Shown piece by piece: positions 1-9,144 of a stretch of 64,000 bases of DNA. The stretch's first letter is position 1. Every line of letters starts with the position of its first letter. The notes under the pieces were generated by a model. It ran no database searches, was not told the DNA's origin, and worked only from the letters and a program-made list of their open reading frames with translations. The stretch is from Flavobacteriales bacterium 34_180_T64 (lineage in GTDB: Bacteria; Bacteroidota; Bacteroidia; Flavobacteriales; Flavobacteriaceae): positions 56,169 to 120,168 of the forward strand of contig MAAR01000002.1 of the NCBI GenBank assembly GCA_002162765.1, in the 5' to 3' direction. Made by a program: the position numbers and the translations under genes.

Positions 1-128
1 GAAACAACAAAGAACATTTTGTACACATCTCAGGCTTAATCGATGAAATTCGTGAAGGTGATGCTGTAGAATTTGAATTAACAGAAGGAAAAAAAGGATT
101 GAACGCAGTAAACGTAAAAGTTGTCTAA
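1..128 (+). CDS. Cold-shock domain protein, C-terminal fragment (5' end outside window)
   Basis: Reading in the frame whose first full codon starts at base 3, the sequence gives a short open end containing FVHISGLIDEI and VEFELTEGKKGLNA before a TAA stop at 126-128. These match the second half of a CspA-type cold-shock domain: FVHIS is the RNP2 single-stranded nucleic acid binding motif, and the closing beta strand carries GLNAVNV. Proteins of this family bind RNA or single-stranded DNA and act as RNA chaperones in the cytoplasm. Only about 41 residues are visible, so whether this is a stand-alone Csp of about 65 residues or the end of a longer protein cannot be told. A strong terminator follows directly. 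Confidence 0.85.
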   Translation, partial: NNKEHFVHISGLIDEIREGDAVEFELTEGKKGLNAVNVKVV

Positions 129-150
129 TACGCTTAATTTTTTTAAAAGC

Positions 151-181
151 AAAAGCCTATCAATTTGATAGGCTTTTTTTT
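151..181. terminator. Intrinsic terminator shared by the cold-shock gene and the response regulator
   Basis: A near-perfect inverted repeat, AAAAGCCTATCAA against TTGATAGGCTTTT, is followed by a T run on the plus strand. On the minus strand it is also followed by T-rich sequence. It lies between two convergent genes (stops at 128 plus and 198 minus) and so can end both transcripts. Confidence 0.85.
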
Positions 182-197
182 ATGCTTATATTTTAGT

Positions 198-908
198 TTA
201 TGCTTTCTGATTCACTACTAACCTAAAGCCTTCACCATGAATATTCAATATTTCAACATTCTCATCAAGCTTAAGGTATTTACGCAATTTAGCAATATAC
301 ACATCCATACTTCTTGAGGTGAAATAATTATCATCTCTCCATATTTTAGTAAGCGCTAATTCACGAGGCATTAAATCATTTTCATGCAATGCTAACATAC
401 GTAGCAATTCATTTTCTTTAGGTGATAATTTAATCGGATTTTCACCATTATACTTCAGAAACCTCAACTTTGAATTCAAATCAAAACCTCCAATTTTAAA
501 TTCAAACTGCTTACTATCTGCAACAGTATCTGTAGCCTTACGCTGAATAATAGCTTTAATTTTCATTAACAACACTTCGCTATCAAAAGGTTTGTTCAAA
601 TAATCATCTGCGCCTACCTTATATCCTTTTAATACATCTTCTTTCATTGCCTTAGCCGTTAAGAAAATAATAGGAACATCGGTGTTTTTCTCTCTAATTT
701 CCTTAGCTAAAGTAAATCCGTCTTTATAAGGCATCATGACATCCAAAATACATAAATCAAAATCGTCTTTTTTGAATTTTTCAAAACCTTCCATACCATT
801 TTTCGCATGAACAACACTATAGTCATTCATTGTTAAATAGTCTTTTAATACAGTTCCAAAATTTGGATCATCCTCAACTAAGAGTATTTTTTTATTTATT
901 TCTTCCAT
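198..908 (-). CDS. OmpR/RprY-family DNA-binding response regulator
   Basis: A 236-residue response regulator. The N-terminal receiver domain (about residues 7-122) has the acidic pocket VEDD, the phospho-acceptor Asp56 in LCILDVMMP, Thr84 and Lys107 (NKPF). The C-terminal winged-helix (about 135-232) has the OmpR-family pattern with SRSMDVYIAKLRKYL and a final HGEGFRL hairpin. It is normally phosphorylated by its cognate kinase and then binds promoter DNA. The kinase gene lies immediately upstream, 3 bases away, so the two are co-transcribed. Length, domain order and pairing fit the RprY regulator of Bacteroidota, but the regulon cannot be read from the sequence. Confidence 0.93.
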   Translation of the reverse strand: MEEINKKILLVEDDPNFGTVLKDYLTMNDYSVVHAKNGMEGFEKFKKDDFDLCILDVMMPYKDGFTLAKEIREKNTDVPIIFLTAKAMKEDVLKGYKVGADDYLNKPFDSEVLLMKIKAIIQRKATDTVADSKQFEFKIGGFDLNSKLRFLKYNGENPIKLSPKENELLRMLALHENDLMPRELALTKIWRDDNYFTSRSMDVYIAKLRKYLKLDENVEILNIHGEGFRLVVNQKA

Positions 909-911
909 AAT

Positions 912-2477
912 TTATGATATTAACGGTAGTTTCACTATAAAAGTACTACCCTTTCCTTTTTCACTTTCTACTGATATATGACCTTGATGGTCTTCTATAA
1001 TTCTTTTCACATAGGCTAATCCTAACCCATGCCCTTTTACGTTATGTACATTTCCTGTATGTTCTCTATAAAATTTTTCAAACACACGTTTTTGCACTTG
1101 TTTTGACATACCATTACCTTGGTCTACTACTTTAAGCACAATATTGTTTCCAACATTTTCAGTATAAACATCAATTTTTGGAGTCTCCTCGCTATACTTA
1201 ATGGCATTATCCAAAATGTTTACAATAACATTGGTAAAATGAGTTTCATTAGCTAATACTGAAGATTTACTAGCATTAAAATGTGTTTTAATATAGCCTT
1301 GTCTGTCTTCAATAATTAATTCAACATGCGTCAATGCATCCTCCAATAGGTCGTTCAACTCTACTCGTTCCTTACTAATATTGAGCTCATTCTTTTCTAG
1401 TTTAGATATTCTTAATACATTTTCAACTTGAGCATGCATTCGTTTATTCTCATCCTTTATCATTTGCAAATAACGTAGTACTTTTTCCTTATCACCAATA
1501 ATCTTTGGATTCTTAATTGAATCTAAGGCCAAATTGATTGTTGCAATTGGCGTTTTAAATTCATGCGTCATATTATTTATAAAATCCGTTTTAATCTGTG
1601 AAATCTTACGTTGTTTTATAAGCTGATAAATTGCACTCGAGTACGCTATTATTATAATAGACGTAAATAAAATTGATAATAAAAGCATTTCATAAATAGA
1701 TGATAATAGGAACTTTTTACGTTCAGGAAAATCTATATACAATTTATATTTGCTTTCATTATTGTTATCAAAAAAAATGCCAATACCCAAAGTAGAATTT
1801 GTTACTTCGAAATTATCAGATTGCACTTTAGTTGCTAGGTCTTTATCATAAATAGCAAATTCAAAGTCAATATCAATTCCATCTTCTTCAAGTTGTCTTT
1901 CTAATAAATAATCAACCTCATCAACAGATACTCTTTTATAAATAGGCACATTTTTAACCTTATCCCTATAGGTTGATTCGAATATTGCTTTTTCTAAATC
2001 ACTTAGTCTATTGATATTTACAATTGATTTTTCTGGACTTATTGATAAACTTCCATCGAAATTATTTTTTTCATAGACCTTTGTTTCACGCTGATTTCTA
2101 ACACGACTAATGCTTACAACACTATCTAAACTGATGTCAAAGAACAATGATGGTACTTTATAACTTTCTTCTAAAATTCCATTTCTATAGATAATGGTTT
2201 CATTAACATTATCTTCATAAATCGTCAATTCTCTAATTGCAGTTGTGTCAGGCACTCCTGCCTCTTCAATTAGTTCTTGTAACTTTGAAGCATAGCTATT
2301 ATACTCCTTTTCCTTTATGGATTTAGACACAAAACTCAGAGACCTTTTGACGTTTAGTACAAATTGATTTTCTTCGTTTTCTAAAGTATTATTAATAAAA
2401 TACGCCTGTACTGAAATAATACCTATGAGTGATAAACTCATTAAAATCACCAGTAAGATGAATAGCTTTTTGCCCAT
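912..2477 (-). CDS. RprX-like membrane sensor histidine kinase
   Basis: A 521-residue kinase with a membrane segment at about 5-27, a large extracytoplasmic region (about 28-258) with no recognised domain, and a second membrane segment at about 261-284. The dimerisation/phosphoacceptor motif MTHEFKTP has His305. The ATPase domain shows the N box (NILDNAIKYS), G1 (DQGNGMS) and G2 (GHGLGLAYVKR). It autophosphorylates and passes phosphate to the response regulator encoded 3 bases downstream. The pair resembles RprX/RprY. The sensed signal is unknown. It starts at an ATG 63 bases after the coaE gene ends, so it may also be read from the coaE operon promoter. Confidence 0.93.
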   Translation of the reverse strand: MGKKLFILLVILMSLSLIGIISVQAYFINNTLENEENQFVLNVKRSLSFVSKSIKEKEYNSYASKLQELIEEAGVPDTTAIRELTIYEDNVNETIIYRNGILEESYKVPSLFFDISLDSVVSISRVRNQRETKVYEKNNFDGSLSISPEKSIVNINRLSDLEKAIFESTYRDKVKNVPIYKRVSVDEVDYLLERQLEEDGIDIDFEFAIYDKDLATKVQSDNFEVTNSTLGIGIFFDNNNESKYKLYIDFPERKKFLLSSIYEMLLLSILFTSIIIIAYSSAIYQLIKQRKISQIKTDFINNMTHEFKTPIATINLALDSIKNPKIIGDKEKVLRYLQMIKDENKRMHAQVENVLRISKLEKNELNISKERVELNDLLEDALTHVELIIEDRQGYIKTHFNASKSSVLANETHFTNVIVNILDNAIKYSEETPKIDVYTENVGNNIVLKVVDQGNGMSKQVQKRVFEKFYREHTGNVHNVKGHGLGLAYVKRIIEDHQGHISVESEKGKGSTFIVKLPLIS

Positions 2478-2540
2478 CGTTCAAATTTAACATTTTAACA
2501 TTTAGAAGAGATACCCTTTAACCTTACATTAACAAAAATG

Positions 2541-3140
2541 TTAAAATTTTGAATTTGTTATGGTTTGAAGTATTGCTTTATGTGTCTTTAACACCTGTAC
2601 CTTAGTAGCATTTAATTCATTATTAGATATAACGAAATCTGCTTTTTTTATTTTATCGGTATCAGGTAATTGATGGCCAATTATGGCTTCTATAGCGTCC
2701 TTATTAGTTTGATCACGTAGTAAGACACGTTTAATTCTCTCCGTTCTATCTGCGGTCACAAGTACAATTAAATCATAATGAGACTCCATTTGTTGTTCAA
2801 AAATAATAGCTGCTTCTTTAATTACATATTCGCTGTGTTGCTTTTTAAGCCATTTTTTAAAATGCTTGCCAACTTTAGGATGCACAATTGCATTCATTTG
2901 TTCAAGTAAATTTTTGTCATTGAATATTTTTGAAGCAATAAAGGGTCTATTTAAACCGTCATCGATAAATGCTTTTTCACCAAATAGCACTTTCAGTTTT
3001 TTATGTAATACTTTTGAAGTATTCATTAGTCTCTTAGCTTCTTGATCCGCTATATAAATAGGAATGCCCAATTCAGCAAAGAAATTCGCGACCGTTGTTT
3101 TACCACTTCCAACACCTCCTGTTAGACCAATAATTTTCAT
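2541..3140 (-). CDS. coaE: Dephospho-CoA kinase
   Basis: A 199-residue P-loop kinase that phosphorylates the 3' hydroxyl of dephospho-CoA, the last step of coenzyme A synthesis. The N-terminus MKIIGLTGGVGSGKTT is the diagnostic CoaE Walker A. It is followed by IYIADQEAKRLM with the conserved Asp-x-x-(A/H) substrate region, and later LVTADRTERIKRVLLRD, the lid and adenine-contact region. The length is typical for the family. Its ATG overlaps the TGA stop of the upstream YbbR-like gene by 4 bases, which implies translational coupling. The other CoA-pathway gene of this window (coaBC) is about 13 kb away. Confidence 0.96.
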   Translation of the reverse strand: MKIIGLTGGVGSGKTTVANFFAELGIPIYIADQEAKRLMNTSKVLHKKLKVLFGEKAFIDDGLNRPFIASKIFNDKNLLEQMNAIVHPKVGKHFKKWLKKQHSEYVIKEAAIIFEQQMESHYDLIVLVTADRTERIKRVLLRDQTNKDAIEAIIGHQLPDTDKIKKADFVISNNELNATKVQVLKTHKAILQTITNSKF

Positions 3141-4105
3141 TCTATTATAATATATTCAATCTTTCCTTGTTTTATTCTGGCGCTTTTGACAACCTCAGGT
3201 TTTTTTGTTAATTGAGGTGTAAAAAACAATCGTTGTGCCGTTTTTGTTTGTTTAAAATCGCAAACCACTTGAAAGTCTAAATCCTTAACACTATTATAGT
3301 TATTTAATGACACATAATATGAAACCGAGACAGATTTTGGAAAATAATTAATAGTGATATCCGAAGGTAAATTAATAATAGATATGGGTATATCAATTGT
3401 TCCCTCCGTAAATTTTTCCACCTTCCCTTTTACAGCTACCTTATCATGCATAAGTTTAACATCAATAATTGAATCTGGTAGTTTTATCCCGATTATAGTA
3501 TTAATATCAACATTAATATTGTTTAATGACAACGAATTTGTAAAGAGCTCTTGAATAGAATCAATATCATTTTTAGCGCCTACAACGTTCACTGAATCGG
3601 GAATAATTTCTAAATCTTGAGAAATATCATATCCCGAGGCATACGTGATATTTGAATTCAATCTAATTGGTACTCTTTTTATTTCTAATGTTTCAAATGA
3701 AAATTTCAATGAATCTTGTTCAATTGATTCAATTACAATTGAATTTCCAAAAACAGATTCTAAATCATGTTGCTGCTTATTAGCAATCCATATGTATTGA
3801 TCTTGTATTAACGAAACGTCAGATTCAAAATCTATACTAAGTGTTCTATCATATAAATAATAAGGCAATAAATTAAACCCTAAAGCCGTCAGTGTTATAT
3901 CTAAAGTTGGTTGTTTTCCAGAACTTATAACGGCATTTTCAGGAACATTCACATACGTTAAATCAAAAGATAATGACTGCGTATATTTTTTGGAAAGTTT
4001 CGTTATTACAAGTATCATAAAAGACAATAACAAAAACACACCAAAAACATTAAGCTTTTTGTTCTGAATAGATTTATATAAAAACGTTTTAAATTTAGCT
4101 AGCAT
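3137..4105 (-). CDS. YbbR-like domain protein
   Basis: A 322-residue protein with one N-terminal membrane segment (about 18-37) and an extracytoplasmic remainder. Two stretches of beta-rich sequence resemble YbbR repeats; each has a PDSVNVVGAKNDIDSI- or PKSVSVSYY-type core. In Firmicutes the YbbR protein CdaR regulates the diadenylate cyclase CdaA, but no such cyclase is nearby here, so a link to cyclic di-AMP is not supported by this window. In Bacteroidota the gene commonly sits next to coaE, as it does here. It overlaps the upstream glycosyltransferase by 11 bases and coaE by 4. The function is unknown. Confidence 0.82.
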   Translation of the reverse strand: MLAKFKTFLYKSIQNKKLNVFGVFLLLSFMILVITKLSKKYTQSLSFDLTYVNVPENAVISSGKQPTLDITLTALGFNLLPYYLYDRTLSIDFESDVSLIQDQYIWIANKQQHDLESVFGNSIVIESIEQDSLKFSFETLEIKRVPIRLNSNITYASGYDISQDLEIIPDSVNVVGAKNDIDSIQELFTNSLSLNNINVDINTIIGIKLPDSIIDVKLMHDKVAVKGKVEKFTEGTIDIPISIINLPSDITINYFPKSVSVSYYVSLNNYNSVKDLDFQVVCDFKQTKTAQRLFFTPQLTKKPEVVKSARIKQGKIEYIIIE

Positions 4106-5108
4106 GTTTAAAAAATAAATCAGGAAAATACATTTCTGGTTTTTTACGCATGATCTTAATTACAAATGAGGATTTAATAAATCCAGAACCATATCCCACA
4201 AACTGTACTAATACTGCGAAAATTGAAAGTAAAGCTACAATTAAACTTTTAGAAGCAACCATTGCCAATAAAAAAACCATAAAAAAATACAATCCATAAA
4301 TTAATAATAACATACTAGATCCAAAAGAAAATACAACTAAAGCTAGAAATAACCCTGAAATAAAAATAGATGGAAACCAATAAAATATGCGTTCAGTTTT
4401 AGGATGCCAAAGATTTAGTATTGGTCTAACCAAACCGAATTTATGAACTTGTTTATAATATTTAGACCAAGAAATTCTTCGTTTATGATAGACATACGCA
4501 TCAATTATTAGCTTCGTTTTAAAACCAAAATTTGTTAGACGTATAGATAAATCTGGGTCTTCACCAGGATGAATACTTCCAAAACCTCCGGTACTTTCAA
4601 AAGCTTGTTTTGACAAACCCATATTAAAACTTCTAGGTTGAAATTTATTCACTTGATTTTTATGGCCTCTTATGCCACCAGTAGTAATGAAAGATGTCAT
4701 TGCAAAATTGATAGCTTTTTGAATGTTTGTAAAGCTTTTGTCTGCAGCATCTGGCCCTCCAAAACAATCAACATAGTCCTTTGACAAATTTTTATTAATG
4801 GTGTTCAGATAGTGTTTAGGCAATAAACAATCGGAATCTAAAATGATATAATAGTTGCCTTTAGCTTTTTTCATTCCGAAATTTCTAGAATTACCCGGTC
4901 CAGAATTCTCTTTAAAATAATAAGATATATTGAGTTGTTTATTATAGGATTCAACAATCGATTTACAATCAATATTTGATCCATCTTCAATAATTACAAT
5001 TTCGAAAGGCGCTTCAAAATCTAATTGCAACATGCTATTCAGCAGTTCTTTTATTTCTTGAGGCCTATTGTACACAGGTATAATGAATGAAAAATGAAAT
5101 GTACTCAT
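4095..5108 (-). CDS. Family 2 glycosyltransferase with C-terminal membrane segments
   Basis: A 337-residue GT-A type transferase. FIIPVYNRP near the N-terminus is the nucleotide-sugar fold start. Asp91 and Asp93 in ILDSDCL form the DxD metal and donor site, and GEDPDL (Glu183-Asp184) supplies the catalytic-base region. About residues 243-312 are hydrophobic and likely make two or three membrane helices that anchor it at the inner membrane. Such enzymes transfer sugars to lipid-linked or polysaccharide acceptors, but the specific donor and acceptor are unknown. It is the first gene of a run with the YbbR-like gene and coaE. A promoter-like TACCTTTG lies only a few bases upstream of the ATG. 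Confidence 0.88.
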   Translation of the reverse strand: MSTFHFSFIIPVYNRPQEIKELLNSMLQLDFEAPFEIVIIEDGSNIDCKSIVESYNKQLNISYYFKENSGPGNSRNFGMKKAKGNYYIILDSDCLLPKHYLNTINKNLSKDYVDCFGGPDAADKSFTNIQKAINFAMTSFITTGGIRGHKNQVNKFQPRSFNMGLSKQAFESTGGFGSIHPGEDPDLSIRLTNFGFKTKLIIDAYVYHKRRISWSKYYKQVHKFGLVRPILNLWHPKTERIFYWFPSIFISGLFLALVVFSFGSSMLLLIYGLYFFMVFLLAMVASKSLIVALLSIFAVLVQFVGYGSGFIKSSFVIKIMRKKPEMYFPDLFFKHAS

Positions 5109-5115
5109 ACGTTAG

Positions 5116-5123
5116 CAAAGGTA
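5116..5123 (-). promoter_or_regulatory. Bacteroidota-type -7 element for the glycosyltransferase operon
   Basis: Read on the minus strand the eight bases are TACCTTTG, matching the TAnnTTTG -7 consensus of Bacteroidota. A TTTG that could be the -33 element lies 23 bases upstream, inside the terminator hairpin of the preceding gene. The element ends 8 bases before the ATG, so the messenger would have almost no leader. Confidence 0.4.
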
Positions 5124-5137
5124 ACTAAACTAAATAC

Positions 5138-5162
5138 AAAAGCCACCAAATTGGCGGCTTTT
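5138..5162 (-). terminator. Intrinsic terminator of the first T9SS gene
   Basis: An inverted repeat, AAAAGCCACCAA against TTGGCGGCTTTT with one mismatch, lies 21 bases after the stop of the minus-strand gene that ends at 5183. On the minus strand it finishes in a T-rich run. Confidence 0.7.
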
Positions 5163-5182
5163 GAAAACAATAAATAGAAGCT

Positions 5183-6592
5183 TTATTGCTTAATTATTCT
5201 AATAGTATCAGTTACATCGTTAATTGTAACTTTTACAAAATATGCTCCAGATTGTAAAGAAGACATGCTTACTTCACTTCTAACAGTATTAGGAGCGGTT
5301 CTAAGAACTTCTTGACCTAACATGTTATATATAGACACATTTTGAATATTACTTTGTGCTTTTAATGTCAATTCATTTTTTACAGGATTTGGAAAATACG
5401 TGAACTCATTTGGGTTTTCAAATTGTTCTACATTTAAAGTAGTACCTGTTAAAGCTAAATCAAACGTTCCTACATCTCCTCCAAACCCTTCGATTTGGAT
5501 AAGGTAAGTTCCAGCAGCAAGTGGATTTATATTAGCTAATGATAATAATGCAGTTCCTGAATCATCGTCACAACCTACCTCAACTAATGTTGACAAATCA
5601 CTACAATCTCCAGAATAAACTGCAATCTGAGTATCTCCTAATGAACCACCAGTAAAATCGGTGCTAATAGTCATATTTGAAGGTGATGCAATTGTAAATT
5701 CAAACCATACTGAATTACTTACACTTCCTGGTGTAAACCAACATGTTCCTCCTGGCTCACTTGCTTCAGTTGTAGCATCCGCATTTGTATGAGCTTGACT
5801 CGTAGACATATATCCTACAGTGATGGCAATAGGAGCACAAGCTAAATCACCTGCTGGCGGTGGACCTAAAGTCGTAAAACTTATTGGGCCAATATAAGTA
5901 CTTGCTGGTGGATCACCACAGTCCGTACGTACAAATAAATCGTAAGCTGTATTAGGTGTTAATCCTGTAGCTGAATCTGAAGTTGAAGTTGTTGAATCAA
6001 AAGTAACAACATTATTTCCTTGGCCGTCTCCTTGAGGAACAATTTCCCAGTCATAATCAACAACAGCACCAAAAGCAGGTGCACCCCAACTAAAATCCGC
6101 TTGTATGCTATTAAACGCATCTATTGTTACATTAGTTGGTTCTCCACATGCTGGAGGCGTATTAAATGTTAGCGTCCAGTCAAATGGATCTCCTCCAGAA
6201 GACCATCTGTCATCCCACTCAATATAATATCTAGTTCCATTAGTAACAGGATAATCTGTATAAAGTGATCTCAATGTACCACAACCATCATCATCTGTAA
6301 CCATAGTCAATGTACCACAAGTTCCAACACCAATATATAATCGCGTATCACTATCTAGAGCACCACAAGAAGATACATCTATCGTTCCATCAGCAGTAGC
6401 ATCGTAATAGAACCAAGCCGAACTTTGAGCTCCAATCCCTCCACCTTCTCCAAAAAGAGGACCGACGTTAATTTGTGTGGCTGTAAATGATCCGGGAAGT
6501 GCCTCTACGGCTGTACCACAAGTATCACCTCCATTTTGCGAATAGCCAAAGCTAAACGCACATAAGGCGAAAAATAAAGTAATTTTTTTCAT
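5183..6592 (-). CDS. T9SS-secreted protein with fibronectin III-like domain
   Basis: A 469-residue surface or secreted protein. Residues 1-18 are a Sec signal peptide (MKKITLFFALCAFSFGYSQ). A disulfide-prone domain with CGTAVEALPG follows to about 145. A fibronectin type III-like domain (about 148-241) begins CGEPTNVTIDAF and ends PISFTTLGPP. A second CGTAVE-like repeat domain runs from about 250 to 382 (ACAPIAITVG, VSNSVWFEFT). Residues 399-469 are a type A T9SS sorting domain (YFPNPVKNEL, MLGQEVL, GAYFVKV). The cargo would cross the outer membrane through the type IX system. No catalytic motif is visible, so a binding or adhesive role is inferred only. Confidence 0.88.
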   Translation of the reverse strand: MKKITLFFALCAFSFGYSQNGGDTCGTAVEALPGSFTATQINVGPLFGEGGGIGAQSSAWFYYDATADGTIDVSSCGALDSDTRLYIGVGTCGTLTMVTDDDGCGTLRSLYTDYPVTNGTRYYIEWDDRWSSGGDPFDWTLTFNTPPACGEPTNVTIDAFNSIQADFSWGAPAFGAVVDYDWEIVPQGDGQGNNVVTFDSTTSTSDSATGLTPNTAYDLFVRTDCGDPPASTYIGPISFTTLGPPPAGDLACAPIAITVGYMSTSQAHTNADATTEASEPGGTCWFTPGSVSNSVWFEFTIASPSNMTISTDFTGGSLGDTQIAVYSGDCSDLSTLVEVGCDDDSGTALLSLANINPLAAGTYLIQIEGFGGDVGTFDLALTGTTLNVEQFENPNEFTYFPNPVKNELTLKAQSNIQNVSIYNMLGQEVLRTAPNTVRSEVSMSSLQSGAYFVKVTINDVTDTIRIIKQ

Positions 6593-6801
6593 GCTAAATA
6601 TGATTTATAGGTTAATATTTCATCATTAAATTTATACTTAAAATTCATAATTACATGAATATAAGCAGATTAATCGTTTAAATAATGAAAAAATCGACCA
6701 ACTACAATATGATAATTTATATTAAGAAAAATATTACAAAATCCTTGAAAGACGGCAAAAATTACAGGTAGAAAATGACATGACATTAATTAATTGAAAA
6801 T

Positions 6802-6837
6802 AAAAAATGCCTTGACTAAAAGTCAAGGCATTTTTTT
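6802..6837 (-). terminator. Intrinsic terminator of the second T9SS gene
   Basis: A perfect stem, ATGCCTTGACT against AGTCAAGGCAT, is flanked by A and T runs on both sides, 27 bases after the stop at 6864. It is T-rich in both directions, but the only gene that runs into it is on the minus strand. Confidence 0.85.
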
Positions 6838-6863
6838 ATACTATAAATGATGTATTATTAAAG

Positions 6864-8897
6864 TTAGTTTTTAATAATTCTAATCACTTTTGAAGTTCCA
6901 TTAATGCTAACATTTACGAAATAAGCACCCGCATTTAAAGATGTGAAATCAATTTCACTCTCTAAACTATTAGGTGTAGCTCTTAATACTTCTTGCCCTA
7001 ACATATTATTTACAACAACCATATCAATATTTGATTGTGCATTTAATGTTAAAACATTACTCACTGGGTTTGGATAATATTTGAAACTAGTTGCTTCAAA
7101 ATCACCAGCACTTAATGTCCCACTATAAGCAGATACTTCAAAAGTTCCGGCTGCGTTACCACTATATTCCCAAACTCTAAAATAAATTGTTTGTCCCGCT
7201 AAAGCTAAATCAGAAATAACGATTATTGGATGTGCTCCATTTGCACTTCCATCATCGTTACAGTCTATAAGATTCAAAGCACCACAAGAACCAGAATATG
7301 CAGCACCACCAGTGTCAGTAATTCCACCATTACTATTTACTTCCAAGGTAATTTCACCATTTGCAGGTACCACAACACTATACCAAACATCACCTCCATT
7401 ACCAGAAGCGTCATCAGGATCATAACTTGCACAACCTGGCAATGGTAATTCTCCTGAACCTGTAGCTCCTCCGTTGTTTCCTGAGATAGAATTATCAGTG
7501 AATACAGTTCCTGGAGTTAATGGGGTAGCATTCACACAATCATTATTTGTTGGAGGACAAAAAACTTGACTAAGTACTCCAGTTGTACTTGTACATGCAG
7601 CATCTTGATCATTTGCTACAGTCATAACCACATCTGTTGCAAGTACATATGGTCCAAAAGTATAGGTACCAGGTGCAACTACTGCTTGAGTTGGACTTGC
7701 TTGGTCATCAGATATTGTTAACGATGTAGCAGACCCTAAATCTGTAACTTCCACTTCAATATTAAATCCACCTGATACTCCACAGTCATCTACTACAGTT
7801 GCTGTATAAGTAGAAGGGGTACATGTATTACATGCCACATCAAAACTTATTGGGATTCCTGAACCAGAACCAGCTGCACAACTTACAGAACCATCACTTG
7901 TTAAATTAACAAATAAAGAATCACCAGTAGAAATAGCAGTAATCCCAGTTACATCATTATTAATATTCGTATCCGTTGCATATAATACCGCTCCAGTATT
8001 ATCTGTACCATCATAAATGGTAATCGTATCACAACAGTCTTCTAAATAACCTTCGATGAAATCTATTCTTAATGCAGAACCATCACTTGATGTAAATAAC
8101 CATCCAGCGTCGTCATTTTCACCATAACAGTATGTCGTATTCACTGGTGTTCCAACAGCACAATCAACAGCTGAAAAAGTAGGGCAATTATCAACAACAG
8201 AAGCTAAATCTACATTACATAAAGGATCGGTTTCATGATTTAAAGAAATTACAACTGGCGTTCCTGCAGGAAATGGACCAACGTTTACCATTCCAATTGC
8301 CATAACATCAGTACTAGCTACACCAGCATCATTAGCAATAGTTAAAGTACCTGAATCTCCAAGATCAGTAACATCTACATCAATTGAGAACTGAGTATTA
8401 CCACAATCTTCTACCAATGCAGTAGTTGCAACAGCAGGAGCACAAGTAAGTGCAGGAACAATAGTAACAGTAATGTTCGTCCAATCTGCTGGCGAACTAT
8501 AGGTTCTACTTAATCCAAGTTCCAAATAGCCATCTACAGATGGATCATAATCCGCTGGAAAAGTTCCACCAAATGTTAAAGTAGTTGGAACATCAGAACT
8601 AGCACCACCTGAAATAGGACCAGCAGGAATAGTTGTTCCTGCAGTAGTTGTCACTACTAACCTAGCCTCACTAGACCATGCATCACCTCCAGTAATAGAC
8701 CAATCAGCAGTCACCTCAAATGTTGCATATTGACCTGCAGGTGCAGCGGCAGCATTACCCGCATCATTTACTGCTACAGGCACTGTAGTAGTAGCATCAG
8801 GTACCGTGTAAACTCCAGCATCTACTGGAAAAGTGTGTTGTGCAAATGTAGCTGTCGAGACTAGCATTGCAAATAAAAGTAATGTAATTTTTTTCAT
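6864..8897 (-). CDS. Large T9SS-secreted protein with CUB-like and proprotein-type beta domains
   Basis: A 677-residue secreted protein. Residues 1-19 are a signal peptide ending TFAQ. The body is beta-rich and Cys-rich, including a CUB-like segment (about 255-355) with DCCDTITIYDGTDNTGAVLY. Repeated VVDDCG..F.IEVEVTDLG units occur twice (about 160-235 and 365-440). A late domain (about 452-592) has CVNATPLTPG and DVWYSVVVP, related to the CGTAVE-type domain of the neighbouring protein. Residues 607-677 are a type A sorting domain (YYPNPVSNVL, MLGQEVL, GAYFVNV). It is a likely surface protein. No enzymatic motif was recognised. Confidence 0.87.
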   Translation of the reverse strand: MKKITLLLFAMLVSTATFAQHTFPVDAGVYTVPDATTTVPVAVNDAGNAAAAPAGQYATFEVTADWSITGGDAWSSEARLVVTTTAGTTIPAGPISGGASSDVPTTLTFGGTFPADYDPSVDGYLELGLSRTYSSPADWTNITVTIVPALTCAPAVATTALVEDCGNTQFSIDVDVTDLGDSGTLTIANDAGVASTDVMAIGMVNVGPFPAGTPVVISLNHETDPLCNVDLASVVDNCPTFSAVDCAVGTPVNTTYCYGENDDAGWLFTSSDGSALRIDFIEGYLEDCCDTITIYDGTDNTGAVLYATDTNINNDVTGITAISTGDSLFVNLTSDGSVSCAAGSGSGIPISFDVACNTCTPSTYTATVVDDCGVSGGFNIEVEVTDLGSATSLTISDDQASPTQAVVAPGTYTFGPYVLATDVVMTVANDQDAACTSTTGVLSQVFCPPTNNDCVNATPLTPGTVFTDNSISGNNGGATGSGELPLPGCASYDPDDASGNGGDVWYSVVVPANGEITLEVNSNGGITDTGGAAYSGSCGALNLIDCNDDGSANGAHPIIVISDLALAGQTIYFRVWEYSGNAAGTFEVSAYSGTLSAGDFEATSFKYYPNPVSNVLTLNAQSNIDMVVVNNMLGQEVLRATPNSLESEIDFTSLNAGAYFVNVSINGTSKVIRIIKN

Positions 8898-9144
8898 GTC
8901 AAATTAGAATTAATTGTTAGTATTTAATCCATAAAAATATGGTTAAATAATATAACTTTTAGGCTCCATTTATCTTAATCGTTTAAGTACAATAAAAACT
9001 GATGTAATACACAATTTGTATTTCACTAAGGAAAAACGCTACATTAACATACTGATGAGCAGAAATAGTGGATAATTGGTAGCTCTAATAATATAACATA
9101 TACATTATTAGCATATTGAGTCCTAACTACACCTATACCATGAT

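Noticed and set aside
9055..9085. DnaA-box-like sequence AGTGGATAA upstream of FG-GAP copy 1
   Set aside because: It is a single one-mismatch site in AT-rich DNA with no second box nearby.
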